The position numbers were made by a program, and so were the translations under genes. A stretch of 64,000 nucleotides of DNA, taken from the NCBI RefSeq assembly GCF_000615945.1, contig NZ_BAMO01000005.1:62001-126000 (forward strand). Reading direction: 5' to 3'. Shown here piece by piece: positions 38,951 through 48,729 of this stretch. Every line of letters begins with the position of its first letter. Within the stretch, counting starts at the first letter, position 1. The stretch is from Caldalkalibacillus mannanilyticus JCM 10596 (GTDB lineage Bacteria > Bacillota > Bacilli > Caldalkalibacillales > JCM-10596). The notes below the pieces were generated by a model, which saw nothing but the letters and a program-made list of their open reading frames with translations, was not told where the DNA came from and searched no databases.

Positions 38951-39891
38951 TAGTGCTGACTTCCTTTTCTTGAAATACGAGGATCAATATACATTTGGAT
39001 AAGGTCGACTAGTAAGTTACTAAGTAGGAATATACCTGCTGCTAATAGTACATAGCCTTGAATAACAGGAACATCACGGTTGAAAATAGCCTCTATAAAA
39101 TACCGCCCAAATCCTGGCCATGAAAAAACGATCTCTACAATAATAGCCCCAGTCATTAAGTTGCCTATATTCATTCCAAGTCCAGTAATCATAGGCGAAA
39201 TAGCCATGCGGAGTACATGCTTTCCCATAATAACTTTTTCATCAATCCCTCTCGTCCGTGCAAAGAGCACATAAGGCTCTTGTAAATTTTCAAGAACGCT
39301 GGCTCGTAACAGTCGAGTATATAAAGCTATGAGAGGAAAAGCCAGGGTTACTGAAGGTAATATTAAATGCTTCCAGGTTCCCGTACCTTCTACTGGGAAA
39401 AGGTCTAATTTTACAGAAAAGAAAAAAATAAATAAATATCCAAGCCAAAATGATGGAATGGATGCACCAATAAAAGAGAGGAAGCGACTAAAATGGTCAA
39501 TTCCACTATTCTTCTTCATACCTGCTAGAAAACCAATTGGAACACTTACTATAATTGCAATTAAAATACTGCCTACAGCTAATTGAATCGTTGCTGGTAT
39601 TCGAGAGGCGATCTCTCCCCAGACTGGCTTATTCGTAACATAAGATATGCCAAAATCAAATTGGCATATCTTCATTACGGCGTTCACATATTGAATCAGG
39701 AGAGGTTTATCTAGACCAAACTCATGTCTTTTTTGCTCCAACATCTCATCTGTAGCTTGGATATGTGCTGCAGCAAAGTATGCTTCAGCCGGATCCACTG
39801 GTGATAGGTGAATCATTCCAAAGGTTACTAGAGTGGTCAATAGAAAGATTGGGATGATTGTCATTATTCGTTTCAAGACATAAGTACCCAT
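38950..39891 (-). CDS. nikB: Nickel/peptide-type ABC permease NikB
   Basis: 313 residues, six membrane segments, OppB-type start (YVLKRIMTIIPIFLLTTLVTFGMIHL) and the EAA loop (VLFARTRGIDEKVIMGKHVLRMA). It starts 19 bases after the nikA stop. Confidence 0.9.
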   Translation of the reverse strand: MGTYVLKRIMTIIPIFLLTTLVTFGMIHLSPVDPAEAYFAAAHIQATDEMLEQKRHEFGLDKPLLIQYVNAVMKICQFDFGISYVTNKPVWGEIASRIPATIQLAVGSILIAIIVSVPIGFLAGMKKNSGIDHFSRFLSFIGASIPSFWLGYLFIFFFSVKLDLFPVEGTGTWKHLILPSVTLAFPLIALYTRLLRASVLENLQEPYVLFARTRGIDEKVIMGKHVLRMAISPMITGLGMNIGNLMTGAIIVEIVFSWPGFGRYFIEAIFNRDVPVIQGYVLLAAGIFLLSNLLVDLIQMYIDPRISRKGSQH

Positions 39892-39910
39892 GAAAAAACT
39901 CTCCTGTCGC

Positions 39911-41530
39911 TTACTCGTTTACACTAATTCCTGTAAATGGATGTTCATCTCGGTTAGCAGGGAATGTAAAATGAGAAACACCCTTTTGATAGATCGCTAT
40001 TTTCTTAATATACGAAATAGGTACAATAGCACCTTGCTCTTGTAGTGAGCCTAAAATCGCCGTGTACAATTCTTGACGTCTAGCTTCATCAGTCGTTTGT
40101 TTAACCTCAGCGATTTGGTTCAGTAACTCCTCTTTATTAGGATAAGCTGAAATAGCTTCACTAAAGCCAAATCCTTCTGTAGCCACTACGTTTACAAAAG
40201 AATGTGGATCATATGGCGAGCCATAGTTACTGAAGAAATTCAGATGAAAATCATTCGCTTTAAATCTTTCAACTTGAGTGGTAAGCTCGACACCAACAAT
40301 ATTTAATTTAACACCTAATCCTGTCCATTCAGACTGTAAGGTTTCCGCCATTGTTTTTTGAATGGATTCAGCAGAGTTATACATGAGCTCAATTTCCAAT
40401 GGTTGTCCATCTTTTTCACGAACATTTTTTCCTTCTATCAGCTTCCAGCCTGCTTCATCTAGTAATTCTTTCGCTTTTTCAACATGATAATCAACCGCTG
40501 TTGTATTGATTTTTGAAGTATACGGGATGTTTGTTGGTAAGATATAATCAGCCACCTCTTCCAAACCAGATGTTACTCCCTCAACCATTGCTTGTTTATT
40601 AAATCCAAGATGTAATGCTTGACGAACACGTACATCTGATAGCTGTTCTATATTCGTATTCATCACTAGCTGTCTAGTAGCGACTGGTTCAGAAATGCTT
40701 GTCTTATAGGAACCAGTGGATTCTAGTTGCATAAAAGAATCTATACTGATAATACCCTCACCATAAATGAGGTCTATGTCCCCTTTTTCAAAAGCAAGTA
40801 CGCGTGTTTCAGCATCAGGGATGACTTTAACCATTATTTTCTCTACATTCGGAAGTTCTCCCCAATAATTTTCGTTACGTTTAAAAGTAGCAAATTCATC
40901 TACTTTATATTCATCTAATACCCATGGACCTGTACCAACAGCTTTCTCTATCCCTTTTGACGTGTCTCCATCTTGAGGGAAACCAGCTTCCCCTAAGAAT
41001 CGAACTGGGCGTACAACAGCTAACTCCTGAATAGTAGGGTAATAGGCTTCTGTTAATGTTAATTTAAAGGTATACTCATCAATGATCTCTGTTTGAGCGA
41101 TCTTCGAAATAAACCCTAACCAACCATGTGTATCTCTATTTGTTAAAATAGCATCAAAGTTCTTTTTCACAATCGCTGCATTGAAATCTGTGCCATCAGA
41201 AAATTTCACACCTTGACGTAAAGTGAATATATATTCTGTTCCATCTTCAGAAATATCCCATGACTCTGCTAGATGTGGTTTTAACTCTCCTCCATCATGG
41301 TAGCTAACTAAAGGCTCATATATCATAGATTGGGCAAATAATTGAGATGGATTATAAATATGTGGGTTCATTTCACCAATATCTCTAGGCCATGCGAAAG
41401 TAATCGTGTTATCACTTACCGTGGTAGATTCAGAATTTCCTATCGAATCACTTGAACAACCAACTAAAGCTATAGATAAAATAAGAACCATGACGAACAA
41501 GTATAAACATTGTTTTTTTGGGTTTAACAT
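39911..41530 (-). CDS. nikA: NikA-type metal/peptide-binding lipoprotein
   Basis: 539 residues with lipobox ALVGC (Cys near 25) and a family 5 solute-binding fold. The start FAWPRDIGEMNPHIYNPSQLFAQSMIYEPLV is close to nickel-binding NikA and staphylopine-type CntA proteins rather than to peptide-binding OppA. The cargo may be nickel or another metal carried by a small chelator. A Fur-like box covers the start point, which suggests repression when iron is plentiful. First gene of nikABCDE. Confidence 0.83.
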   Translation of the reverse strand: MLNPKKQCLYLFVMVLILSIALVGCSSDSIGNSESTTVSDNTITFAWPRDIGEMNPHIYNPSQLFAQSMIYEPLVSYHDGGELKPHLAESWDISEDGTEYIFTLRQGVKFSDGTDFNAAIVKKNFDAILTNRDTHGWLGFISKIAQTEIIDEYTFKLTLTEAYYPTIQELAVVRPVRFLGEAGFPQDGDTSKGIEKAVGTGPWVLDEYKVDEFATFKRNENYWGELPNVEKIMVKVIPDAETRVLAFEKGDIDLIYGEGIISIDSFMQLESTGSYKTSISEPVATRQLVMNTNIEQLSDVRVRQALHLGFNKQAMVEGVTSGLEEVADYILPTNIPYTSKINTTAVDYHVEKAKELLDEAGWKLIEGKNVREKDGQPLEIELMYNSAESIQKTMAETLQSEWTGLGVKLNIVGVELTTQVERFKANDFHLNFFSNYGSPYDPHSFVNVVATEGFGFSEAISAYPNKEELLNQIAEVKQTTDEARRQELYTAILGSLQEQGAIVPISYIKKIAIYQKGVSHFTFPANRDEHPFTGISVNE

Positions 41531-41557
41531 AAAAAATCGATCCCCTTTAATTGAAAA

Positions 41558-41602
41558 TGAAAACTATTATCAATAATAAAACTTTGTCTATACTGTTGTC
41601 AA
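41558..41602 (-). promoter_or_regulatory. Promoter and Fur-like box of the nik-type operon
   Basis: Minus strand: -35 TTGACA (41602-41597), 17-18-base spacer, -10 TTATTA/TATTAT (near 41579-41573), then TGATAATAGTTTTCA (41572-41558), which matches the 7-1-7 Fur box TGATAATNATTATCA at 12 of 14 fixed positions. It matches Zur and PerR boxes less well. Confidence 0.55.
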
Positions 41603-41664
41603 TATTAATAAATAGCTACCACGCTAAATAAAATTGATGAGATTATACCTTTTTCGTTTCACTC

Positions 41665-42144
41665 TTAAATAAATAGATTCACATTCCCCTCCTCTGCATT
41701 GGCTAAATAGACTGCAACACCTGCATATTCAACACCATCCATGATCTCTTCTTCTTGCAACCCTAATAAATCAACGGTCATTTGACAGGCTACTAATTTC
41801 ACATCTTGCTCTTTCGCCATTTCGATTAAATCTGGAAGTGGCATGGCATTATGTTTTTTCATTATGTCCTTTATCATTTTAGGACCAAAACCAGCAAAAT
41901 TCATTTTAGAAAGTCCCATTTTATTGGCACCTCTTGGCATCATTTTTCCAAACATTTTCTCTATGAATCCTTTTTTGACTTGAATATTCTCATCTTTGCG
42001 TAACGCATTTAAGCCCCAAAAAGTATGGAAAATAGTGACCTCATGATCAAAAGCTGCTGCACCATTCGCAATGATATAAGCTGCCATTGCTTTATCATAG
42101 TCGCCACTAAATAATATTATGGTTGTTTTTTTCTTTTCTATCAT
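41665..42144 (-). CDS. DsrE/DsrF-like sulfur-carrier family protein
   Basis: 159 residues of the DsrE/DsrF/DrsH family (LFSGDYDKAMAAYIIANGAAAFDHEVTIFHTFWG; ACQMTVDLLG with the conserved Cys). These proteins bind or relay persulfide sulfur together with TusA and rhodanese domains. It is the third gene of the CstR cluster but has its own operator-like repeats in the 129-base gap upstream. Confidence 0.82.
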   Translation of the reverse strand: MIEKKKTTIILFSGDYDKAMAAYIIANGAAAFDHEVTIFHTFWGLNALRKDENIQVKKGFIEKMFGKMMPRGANKMGLSKMNFAGFGPKMIKDIMKKHNAMPLPDLIEMAKEQDVKLVACQMTVDLLGLQEEEIMDGVEYAGVAVYLANAEEGNVNLFI

Positions 42145-42167
42145 TTTTGTTCCTCCTCACTTTATAG

Positions 42168-42235
42168 TTACCCTAAAGGTATATTTAAGCTTAAAACACA
42201 CTTTTTTACTTTTACCCTTACCTGTATGGGTATAA
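42168..42235. promoter_or_regulatory. CstR-like operators before the DsrE gene
   Basis: TTACCCTAAAGGTATA (42168-42183) and TTACCTGTATGGGTATAA (42218-42235) are inverted repeats of the TACC-N4/5-GGTA type, like the pair at 44535-44571. Confidence 0.5.
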
Positions 42236-42240
42236 TAATA

Positions 42241-42279
42241 GATAAAATAAAAGCGGGTGTCCGCCCTTATATTTTATCT
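42241..42279 (-). terminator. Hairpin at the end of cstR
   Basis: AGATAAAATATAAGGGCGG pairs with CCGCTTTTATTTTATCT around ACAC on the minus strand, overlapping the cstR stop. There is no clean T-run after it, so attenuation or mRNA-end protection is as likely as termination. Confidence 0.4.
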
Positions 42280-42537
42280 GCTTTTGACAAGCAGATTCAC
42301 AGCCTCTTTCACTAACTCTTCTGTATTTTTTTCGCCACTTGCTGCTGCAATACGGACACACTCCACCAAATTAGAACTCACCACAACACCTATTGTTCGG
42401 TCAATAGCTGTTCGGGTGGCAGATAACTGAGTAATGACTTCTTTACAATCTTTCTCTTCTTCCATCATCTTTAAAATTCCTCTAAGCTGCCCTTCAATAC
42501 GTTTTACTCTGTTTTTCATTTGCTCATTATACTCCAT
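42274..42537 (-). CDS. cstR: CstR-type persulfide-sensing repressor
   Basis: 87 residues, CsoR/RcnR fold. Cysteines are at positions 31 (EKDC) and 60 (LVEC), the reactive pair of CstR. The His of the copper-sensing Cys-His-Cys set of CsoR is replaced by Asn56, so persulfide rather than copper sensing is predicted. It follows the CoA-disulfide-reductase-like gene by 5 bases with AGAGGT as site. Inverted repeats with G tracts upstream of the operon are its likely targets. Confidence 0.87.
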   Translation of the reverse strand: MEYNEQMKNRVKRIEGQLRGILKMMEEEKDCKEVITQLSATRTAIDRTIGVVVSSNLVECVRIAAASGEKNTEELVKEAVNLLVKSR

Positions 42538-42542
42538 TTGGT

Positions 42543-44486
42543 TTACCTCTTTTCAATCCAAAATTTAATCACTTTATCATCTTGCTCTGTTTTTAAAAGG
42601 GTGTGACCAGCATTTTTTGACCATGCAGGTAAATCATTTAAAATGCCTTTGTCTGTCGCATGAAGCTCTAGCACTTGACCGCTCTCCAATACTTCAATCG
42701 CTTTTTTTAGTTTTACAATTGGCATGGGGCAAGTCAAGCCACTAACATCGACAACGGACTCCACCTTTATTTCATCTGTATTTTTTATAACGGTTTCCCC
42801 AAGGTCATTTGTTTTCGTTTCAACATTTTTGTTTATATTGCTCCCAAATACGGAGGAATATGTTTTCCAACCGCCATCAACATTCTTAACGTGGTATCCT
42901 TTATTGGTTAAAATCCTGCTTGCTAGGTATCCCCTTAATCCAACTTGACAGCTAACATATATGGTTTGATCCTTTGGCAGTTCCTCTAATCGGTTTCTTA
43001 TATCATTTAACGAAATATTGATCGACCCTTCAATAAATCCAAATTCACGTTCCATTGGCTCTCGAACGTCAATCAATAGTCCACCGGCTTTAACAAGCTC
43101 ATCGATTTCATGCCACTGAACCATTTCCAATTCACCTTCGATGACGTTAGAGGCTACATAACCTGCCATATTGACAGGATCTTTTGCTGAAGAATAAGGA
43201 GGTGCGTAGGACAATTCTAGATTCGTCAAATCCTCCACCAGTAAGCCACCTTTAATTGCAGTAGCAATGACATCAATACGTTTATCTACACCATCTGCTC
43301 CCACAGCCTGTGCACCAAATATTTTGCCAGTTTCTTTATCAAAGATTAACTTTAACGTAAGCGGTGCTGCTCCTGGGTAATACCCTGCATGAGAATTTGG
43401 ATGAATATGAACAACTTCATATGGAGTACCTGCACGTTTTAGCGTTTTTTCATTATTGCCCGTTGCCGCAACCGTTAAATCAAAAACCTTCACAATGGAA
43501 GTTCCTAATGTGCCTTGGTACTTCTCCCTTTTCCCCATTATATTATTTGCCGCCATTCTCCCTTGTCGGTTAGCTGGTCCAGCTAGTGGGATCATAGCCT
43601 TTGAACCGCTTATATAATCGACAACCTCTACGGCATCCCCAACAGCATAAATATCTTCATTAGAGGTCTGAAGGTATTCATTTACAATGATTCCTCCGCG
43701 CTCACCAAGCTCCAACCCTGCTGTCTTGGCTAATTCATTTTCCGGTCTGACCCCAATAGAGAGAATTGACATATCGGTATTAATTTCTGTTCCATCAGAA
43801 AGAATAACCTTTTTTCCCTGATCCGCAAATGACTGGACACCATTACCTAATAGTAGCTTCACGCCTTTTTCTTTTATATGCGTGTGTAAAATACTAGCCA
43901 TTTCAAAATCAATTGGAGCCATAATTTGGTTCGCCATTTCAATAATCGTTACTTCTATCCCTCTATCTACTAGGTTTTCAGCCATTTCAATCCCAATAAA
44001 CCCACCGCCAATCACAACAGCCTTTTTAGGATGATTGGTATCAACATAATTTTTGATTTTATCTGTATCGGGAATATTTCTTAATGTGAATAAAGTCTGA
44101 TTTTCATTTAATCCCGGAATTGGCGGAACAATTGGTTTAGCCCCTGGTGATAATAATAACTTATCGTACGCTTCCTCGTACTCTTCTCCGATTTGTAAAT
44201 CCTTGATTGTTACTTTTTTGTTAGCAGGATCAATGCTCAATACTTCACTTAAATTCCGAATGTCAAGATTGAATCGCTCTGACATCCCTTTTACGGTTTG
44301 GACTAATAATTTGCTTCGGTCCTTGATGGTTTCACCAATGTAGTAAGGAAGTCCACAATTGGCAAAAGAAATATGTTCTCCACGTTCTACAAGAATAATT
44401 TCCACATCTTCACTTATTCTTCTTAATCTCGCTGCAGCTGTCGCTCCCCCTGCAACACCACCAACAATAATGACTTTCTGTGTCAT
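42543..44486 (-). CDS. CoA-disulfide reductase-like flavoprotein fused to rhodanese and TusA domains
   Basis: 647 residues from the ATG at 44486 (GGAGGT site; the open frame reaches 44531). Residues 1-450: two-dinucleotide-binding reductase (IIVGGVAGGATAAARLRR) with the redox C44 of SFANCGLPYY. About 465-560: rhodanese domain with catalytic Cys in YVSCQVGLRG. The last 75 residues: TusA domain with LTCPMPIVKLKKA. The three modules can reduce CoA-persulfides or disulfides and pass sulfane sulfur between cysteines. First gene of the cst-like unit. Confidence 0.9.
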   Translation of the reverse strand: MTQKVIIVGGVAGGATAAARLRRISEDVEIILVERGEHISFANCGLPYYIGETIKDRSKLLVQTVKGMSERFNLDIRNLSEVLSIDPANKKVTIKDLQIGEEYEEAYDKLLLSPGAKPIVPPIPGLNENQTLFTLRNIPDTDKIKNYVDTNHPKKAVVIGGGFIGIEMAENLVDRGIEVTIIEMANQIMAPIDFEMASILHTHIKEKGVKLLLGNGVQSFADQGKKVILSDGTEINTDMSILSIGVRPENELAKTAGLELGERGGIIVNEYLQTSNEDIYAVGDAVEVVDYISGSKAMIPLAGPANRQGRMAANNIMGKREKYQGTLGTSIVKVFDLTVAATGNNEKTLKRAGTPYEVVHIHPNSHAGYYPGAAPLTLKLIFDKETGKIFGAQAVGADGVDKRIDVIATAIKGGLLVEDLTNLELSYAPPYSSAKDPVNMAGYVASNVIEGELEMVQWHEIDELVKAGGLLIDVREPMEREFGFIEGSINISLNDIRNRLEELPKDQTIYVSCQVGLRGYLASRILTNKGYHVKNVDGGWKTYSSVFGSNINKNVETKTNDLGETVIKNTDEIKVESVVDVSGLTCPMPIVKLKKAIEVLESGQVLELHATDKGILNDLPAWSKNAGHTLLKTEQDDKVIKFWIEKR

Positions 44487-44534
44487 GTTAGCACCTCCAA
44501 ATATGATGAATTCGATATCTTCAAATATCAAGTT

Positions 44535-44571
44535 TATACCCTGTAGGGTTTATACCTATATGGGTATTATA
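44535..44571. promoter_or_regulatory. Tandem CstR-like operators upstream of the operon
   Basis: TATACCCTGTAGGGTTTATA (44535-44554) and TATACCTATATGGGTATTA (44551-44569) are adjoining inverted repeats with C/G tracts (ACCC/GGGT), the pattern of CsoR/CstR operators. They lie 49-85 bases before the ATG at 44486. Confidence 0.6.
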
Positions 44572-44637
44572 AAGCACATTATAAAAATGTGAAGAGTATT
44601 TGTGTTTCTTTCACAATATCCTCACATTTTAAAATTT

Positions 44638-45875
44638 TTATTCCGACGTCAGATAAGACATTAGTGCCCAAAACAAAAGGGCGAAAGCACTGACAGATGC
44701 ACCTAATAGACATACTCCATTCCATCCAAAAATTGCGTAAATATTGGTTGAAGCAATTGAACCTGTTGCACTGCCAATAGAATAAAAAATCATGTAAGCA
44801 GCAGTAAGTCGACTTCTCGCTTCAGGACGTACTGTAAAAATCATACTTTGGTTGGTGACATGTACGGCTTGCACAGCGAGGTCAAGAAGAATAATACCAA
44901 CGATCAATACAAACAGAGAATGATCAATAAAACTGATTAGGAACCATGATGCTAACAATAAAGCTAAGGAGATACCTGTTGTTCGCTGCCCTAATCCTTG
45001 ATCAGCCAGACGCCCTGCCCGAGTAGCAGCTAATGCTCCTGCCACTCCAGCAAGACCAAATGCACCAATAGCAGAATGCAAAAGAGAATGTGATGTTGAG
45101 CTAAGAGGTAGTACCAATGAAGTCCACAGAATGCTAAATGAAACAAAAATTAGCATTCCCAATATTCCACGAACCAGTAGGATTCTTTCTTGTATGATTA
45201 ACAAAAGGACGGAAAGCAATAGCTTCGGATAGGACATCGATGTTTGTTTGCGTTTTGAATTTGGTAATTTTTTGTATAATAAACCAACGATGAAGAGCAT
45301 AAGTGCGGCAGACGTAAGATAGACTAAACGCCAACCACCTATATCTGTCAAAATACCGGCAAATACTCGGGCGAGAAGGATTCCTATCACAACTCCACTA
45401 GTAACGAAGCTACTGTACTTCCACGATCTTCCGGAGAAGACAATGTCGATGCGTATGCGACGAGTGTTTGTGTTACAGTAGCAAGCATTCCTACCATTGC
45501 CATACCTATAAAAAGTACTGTACTCGATTGAGCCAAACCAATAACAACGAGAGCAGCAACAGATAATAGCATTTGCCCAATAATCAGTCGCCGTTGGTTC
45601 AATAAATCACCAAGTGGAACTAGTAGGAGTAATCCTAGTGCATAGCAGACTTGAGTGATTGTAATGATAATGCCAATAGTTGAGTGATCAATCTTGAACT
45701 CATACGATAGTGCATCAAGCAACGGGTGGGCAAAGTATATATTGGCAACAGCCATCCCGCAGGCGGTTGCAAACAATAGTACCATAAATCTAGACATCGG
45801 TGTGCTGGCTCCTGATTGTAACGAATTGTCACGATGTTCAGCAGTACTTGTTTCTTTTTCTTTAACATTCAACAT
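44638..45875 (-). CDS. MFS efflux transporter (frameshifted)
   Basis: About 412 residues with twelve membrane segments. The 5' frame (45387-45875) holds segments 1-5 (MAVANIYFAHPLLDALS; the MFS loop LGDLLNQRRLIIG). The 3' frame (44638-45390) holds the rest. Adding a G near 45400 gives VASLLVGVVIGILLAR. It resembles DHA1-type drug exporters (YgaY-like). Divergent from a TetR regulator, with two matching operators in the gap, so drug-inducible efflux is the best guess. Confidence 0.83.
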
Positions 45876-45911
45876 TATTTTTACATCCTCCTTTGTGCAC
45901 CTATAGAATAA

Positions 45912-46070
45912 TGTACCGATCAGTACAAAATGATTCTTAACAAGAATAACTAACTAGAAGTTGTTATGTCAATACTTATTTATCGTTTTTACTACTTCTC
46001 CTAAAAAATTATAGTTGATTTGACAAATTAGCTATAATTAAATAAGATTATAATATACTGATCGGTATAT
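45912..46070. promoter_or_regulatory. Two TetR-type palindromic operators in the MFS/TetR gap
   Basis: TGTACCGATCAGTACA (45912-45927) lies near the MFS start and ATATACTGATCGGTATAT (46053-46070) is farther toward tetR. They share the core TACYGATCRGTA. The 342-base gene-free gap is otherwise AT-rich with no further gene seen. Confidence 0.6.
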
Positions 46071-46217
46071 AATATCAGTATACTTATGGTTTTGCTGAAA
46101 AAAATCAGCAAAATAAAAGAGTTGATAAATGAAATGTCCGCAAATAACCAATTAAACTCAAATATCTTGAAGTGATTCATCATCTCTAAAATTTTTATAG
46201 TAAAAGAGGGATTTATT

Positions 46218-46799
46218 ATGGTTAGACAACGTGAATTTGATGAAGATAGAGTATTAACTGACGCTATGAAACTTTTTTGGGAGAAGGGCTACAAAGCTAC
46301 TTCATTAAACGATTTAACTGCTAAGATGGGGATACAAAGACCAAGTTTATACTCAGCTTTTGGGGACAAAGAGGAATTATTTGAAGCTGCATTACGCAAA
46401 TATACAAAACTACATGCTTCCTATATTCGAACAAAACTTCAAAACACTCAACCTGTAAAGGAAGCATTTCGCACATTTTTTGAGGAATTGGTGGAAGAGG
46501 AATATAGAGAAAGTCCGAGTAAGGGTTGTTTTTGTATTAATACAATGGTAGAACTTGCTCCTCACGATGAAAAATTTGAAATCCTTACAAGGGAACATCA
46601 GATGTATCTTTCGGTCATATTTCAAGAAACTATTGCAGCAGGTATTAACTCAGGAGAGTTCGAAAGCAGCTTAAACGCTAAAAAATTAGCACAGACACTA
46701 GTCGTTTCTTTAATCGGACTTACAGTGTTAATGAAATCCCGTCCGGAGCGCTCATTTGTAGATAATACTGTAGCGATGATCTTATCATTATTAAAATAA
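46218..46799 (+). CDS. TetR/AcrR-family regulator
   Basis: 193 residues. N-terminal helix-turn-helix (ALKLFWEKGYKATSLNDL-type; here MKLFWEKGYKATSLNDLTAKMGIQRPSLYSAF) followed by a TetR_C ligand domain with GCFCINTMVEL. The motif set is that of the ComR/AcrR-like group with a Cys-rich GCF-x-NT segment. AGAGGG precedes the ATG. It is the likely repressor of the divergent MFS gene and of itself. Confidence 0.88.
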   Translation: MVRQREFDEDRVLTDAMKLFWEKGYKATSLNDLTAKMGIQRPSLYSAFGDKEELFEAALRKYTKLHASYIRTKLQNTQPVKEAFRTFFEELVEEEYRESPSKGCFCINTMVELAPHDEKFEILTREHQMYLSVIFQETIAAGINSGEFESSLNAKKLAQTLVVSLIGLTVLMKSRPERSFVDNTVAMILSLLK

Positions 46800-46861
46800 A
46801 TTCTTCAAATGAATTGTTAACACCTCTATCAAAGATGAAATCTAAACAAAATGTAAGAAAA

Positions 46862-46884
46862 ACAGCACTAGATTTTAGTGCTGT
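46862..46884. terminator. Hairpin between convergent genes
   Basis: ACAGCACTA (46862-46870) pairs perfectly with TAGTGCTGT (46876-46884) around a 5-base loop. A short A-run precedes and TTCTT follows, so it may serve both convergent genes. Confidence 0.55.
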
Positions 46885-46940
46885 GCTGTTCTTATATATG
46901 ACTAATTACATGCTTCCTAATATTGATTATCTTTTTATCC

Positions 46941-48550
46941 CTATTCGTTTTTCTTTTTTGTAAATAAGATTGCACGCCCCCAGATAATATCAAAAAGGGC
47001 CGGAGCGACTTTAGTTTTTTGGTTGACATAAGCTCTGAAACCTATAAAAGCTTCTTCATTGTTGTCAACTCCGAATGCTGATCCTTGGGGGTTACCTGTG
47101 CTATAAGGTATAATAACTTCATTGCCTTCCTTGTACTCTCTTGCCATTTTCATCACATAATAGTATTTAGCGTTTTTATAATATTCGGGGAAATACTCAT
47201 CAGCGGGATATTGTAATTCATTTGTTAGGCGACCTGCTACAACTCCATTCAAAAGTTCTTCACCATAAATGCTGTTAGCTAAATAGGTTGCAAACCCCGT
47301 TTGTGTATGATTAACCCCATATATTATCACAAAATCATCATCAGAAGCTAATTTAAAACTTTCAGTTCTCGTATAGACTGCATCTCTGTCATCTATAAGA
47401 GCGTTTCTATCCTGCAATATACTCTGATAACCTTCAATTTCCCAGAGATCTAACTCAAGATCTACAATATCATATTCTTGATTTTTGTATTTTCGAATAA
47501 TTTGATTTCTCAAGTAATCTAGTGTATCTCTTGATTTTGGAACGATCTGGTATTCAGTAATCCCTGTTTCTCTTTTTTTAAACACTGGTATAGGCCACGG
47601 GTTTGTAGTGGGATAGGGAGTTTTAGGGGTAATACGCAACACCGTAAAATATCTTTCAAGGTTGTCAATATAATCCCAGCCAACTTCAGGATTTTGAAAA
47701 ATTGCAACCCTCATGACAAACATAAAGTGATCTTTGCCTCTTTCCAGCCCCATTCTGACTAGGTCTATAGGGATAATATCATTGTTCATGATACCAGTGT
47801 CAAAGCCTGATTCAACAAGAGCATTACGCATTTGCTGATTTACGTCTTGGTCTGCAGTGGTAATGATAATTGTGGAACTGTCAAAGGGATTTCCGGGGCT
47901 TCCATTGGGTGTACTGTCCGTCCAGATAAAATTGTTACTTATTTGATCCCCCATGCTAGCACCGATAAAGTGATAAAAACCAGTATCTTGATCCCCTGAT
48001 GTAACTGTATCACTGTAGTCCTTCTCAGCTTTATTTTCAACAAATCCAAGATAACTTCTAAAACTAAAGTAAACTGCCGGAGGAGGCGTCTGTCCAATTA
48101 ATACAATTGCCTCGTCAGGACGGAGCTTATAATTAAATCCTGGTCCTACATATTCAATATTGGCTGGATAATTGTGCGGATCGTTAGGATTATAACCTTT
48201 TGGAGGTTTCTGCATTGGGGACGGTTCCTGGTTTGGTGCTGGCGGAAGGAGATAGCTCCATAGGGTACGCCAGCATTATTGGCAAAGGCTGTGTCGATTA
48301 TACCTTCACTGGCCAGTTTTAGTATATCAATATATCTTAATGTGCCTTTCTGAACAATAAAGCCCCTTTCTTCTAAGAGGGAAACAAAATGGCTTATGCC
48401 ATCTTGTTCATTAAAGTAGGGGTTATAGATTGGTGTGTTGGCCCAGTGAGGATATGGGGATGTTTTGTAAGTATTGTGCATATTAGGTAAGTGATACATT
48501 GGTGGGTTAATGCTATAAGGGTAGGAGGAGGGGTTATAATTATTATGCAT
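46941..48550 (-). CDS. Unrecognised 536-residue protein with Asn/Tyr/Pro-rich N-terminus (frameshifted)
   Basis: The ATG at 48550 (AAAGGA site) starts an N-terminal 45 residues rich in Asn, Pro and Tyr with repeated SYPY/NPPMY/SPYPH units. A helical segment (SHFVSLLEERGFIVQKG) and a long globular domain follow. The 5' frame (to 48146) and the 3' frame (to 46941) join at a lost T near 48258, reading ISFPPAPNQEPSP. There is no signal peptide. The core has PDEAIVLIGQTPPPAVYFSFRSYLGF and IIYGVNHTQTGFATYLANSIYG. I do not recognise a family and propose no function. Confidence 0.65.
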
Positions 48551-48729
48551 TCGTCTTATTCCTTTCAAAAAACTTTTTGAAATATAATATGGGCTACGTT
48601 TAGAAAGGGTACCTAAAGTAACTTGTATATTTCTTAGTACAACGATAATGTACAGTACTCATCTTTGATAGGTCGATTCGCACCATTCAGCGGGCTTTGT
48701 CCACTAGTCCTATAGGCGCCATTATACAG

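Noticed and set aside
39911-41530. OppA-type peptide-binding protein
   Set aside because: The N-terminal NPHIYNPSQLFAQSMIYEPLV pattern and the Fur-like box favour a NikA/metal-chelate type, though peptide transport is not excluded.
42274-42537. CsoR copper sensor
   Set aside because: The His copper ligand is Asn56 and the cysteine positions 31 and 60 fit CstR; no copper ATPase or chaperone is adjacent.
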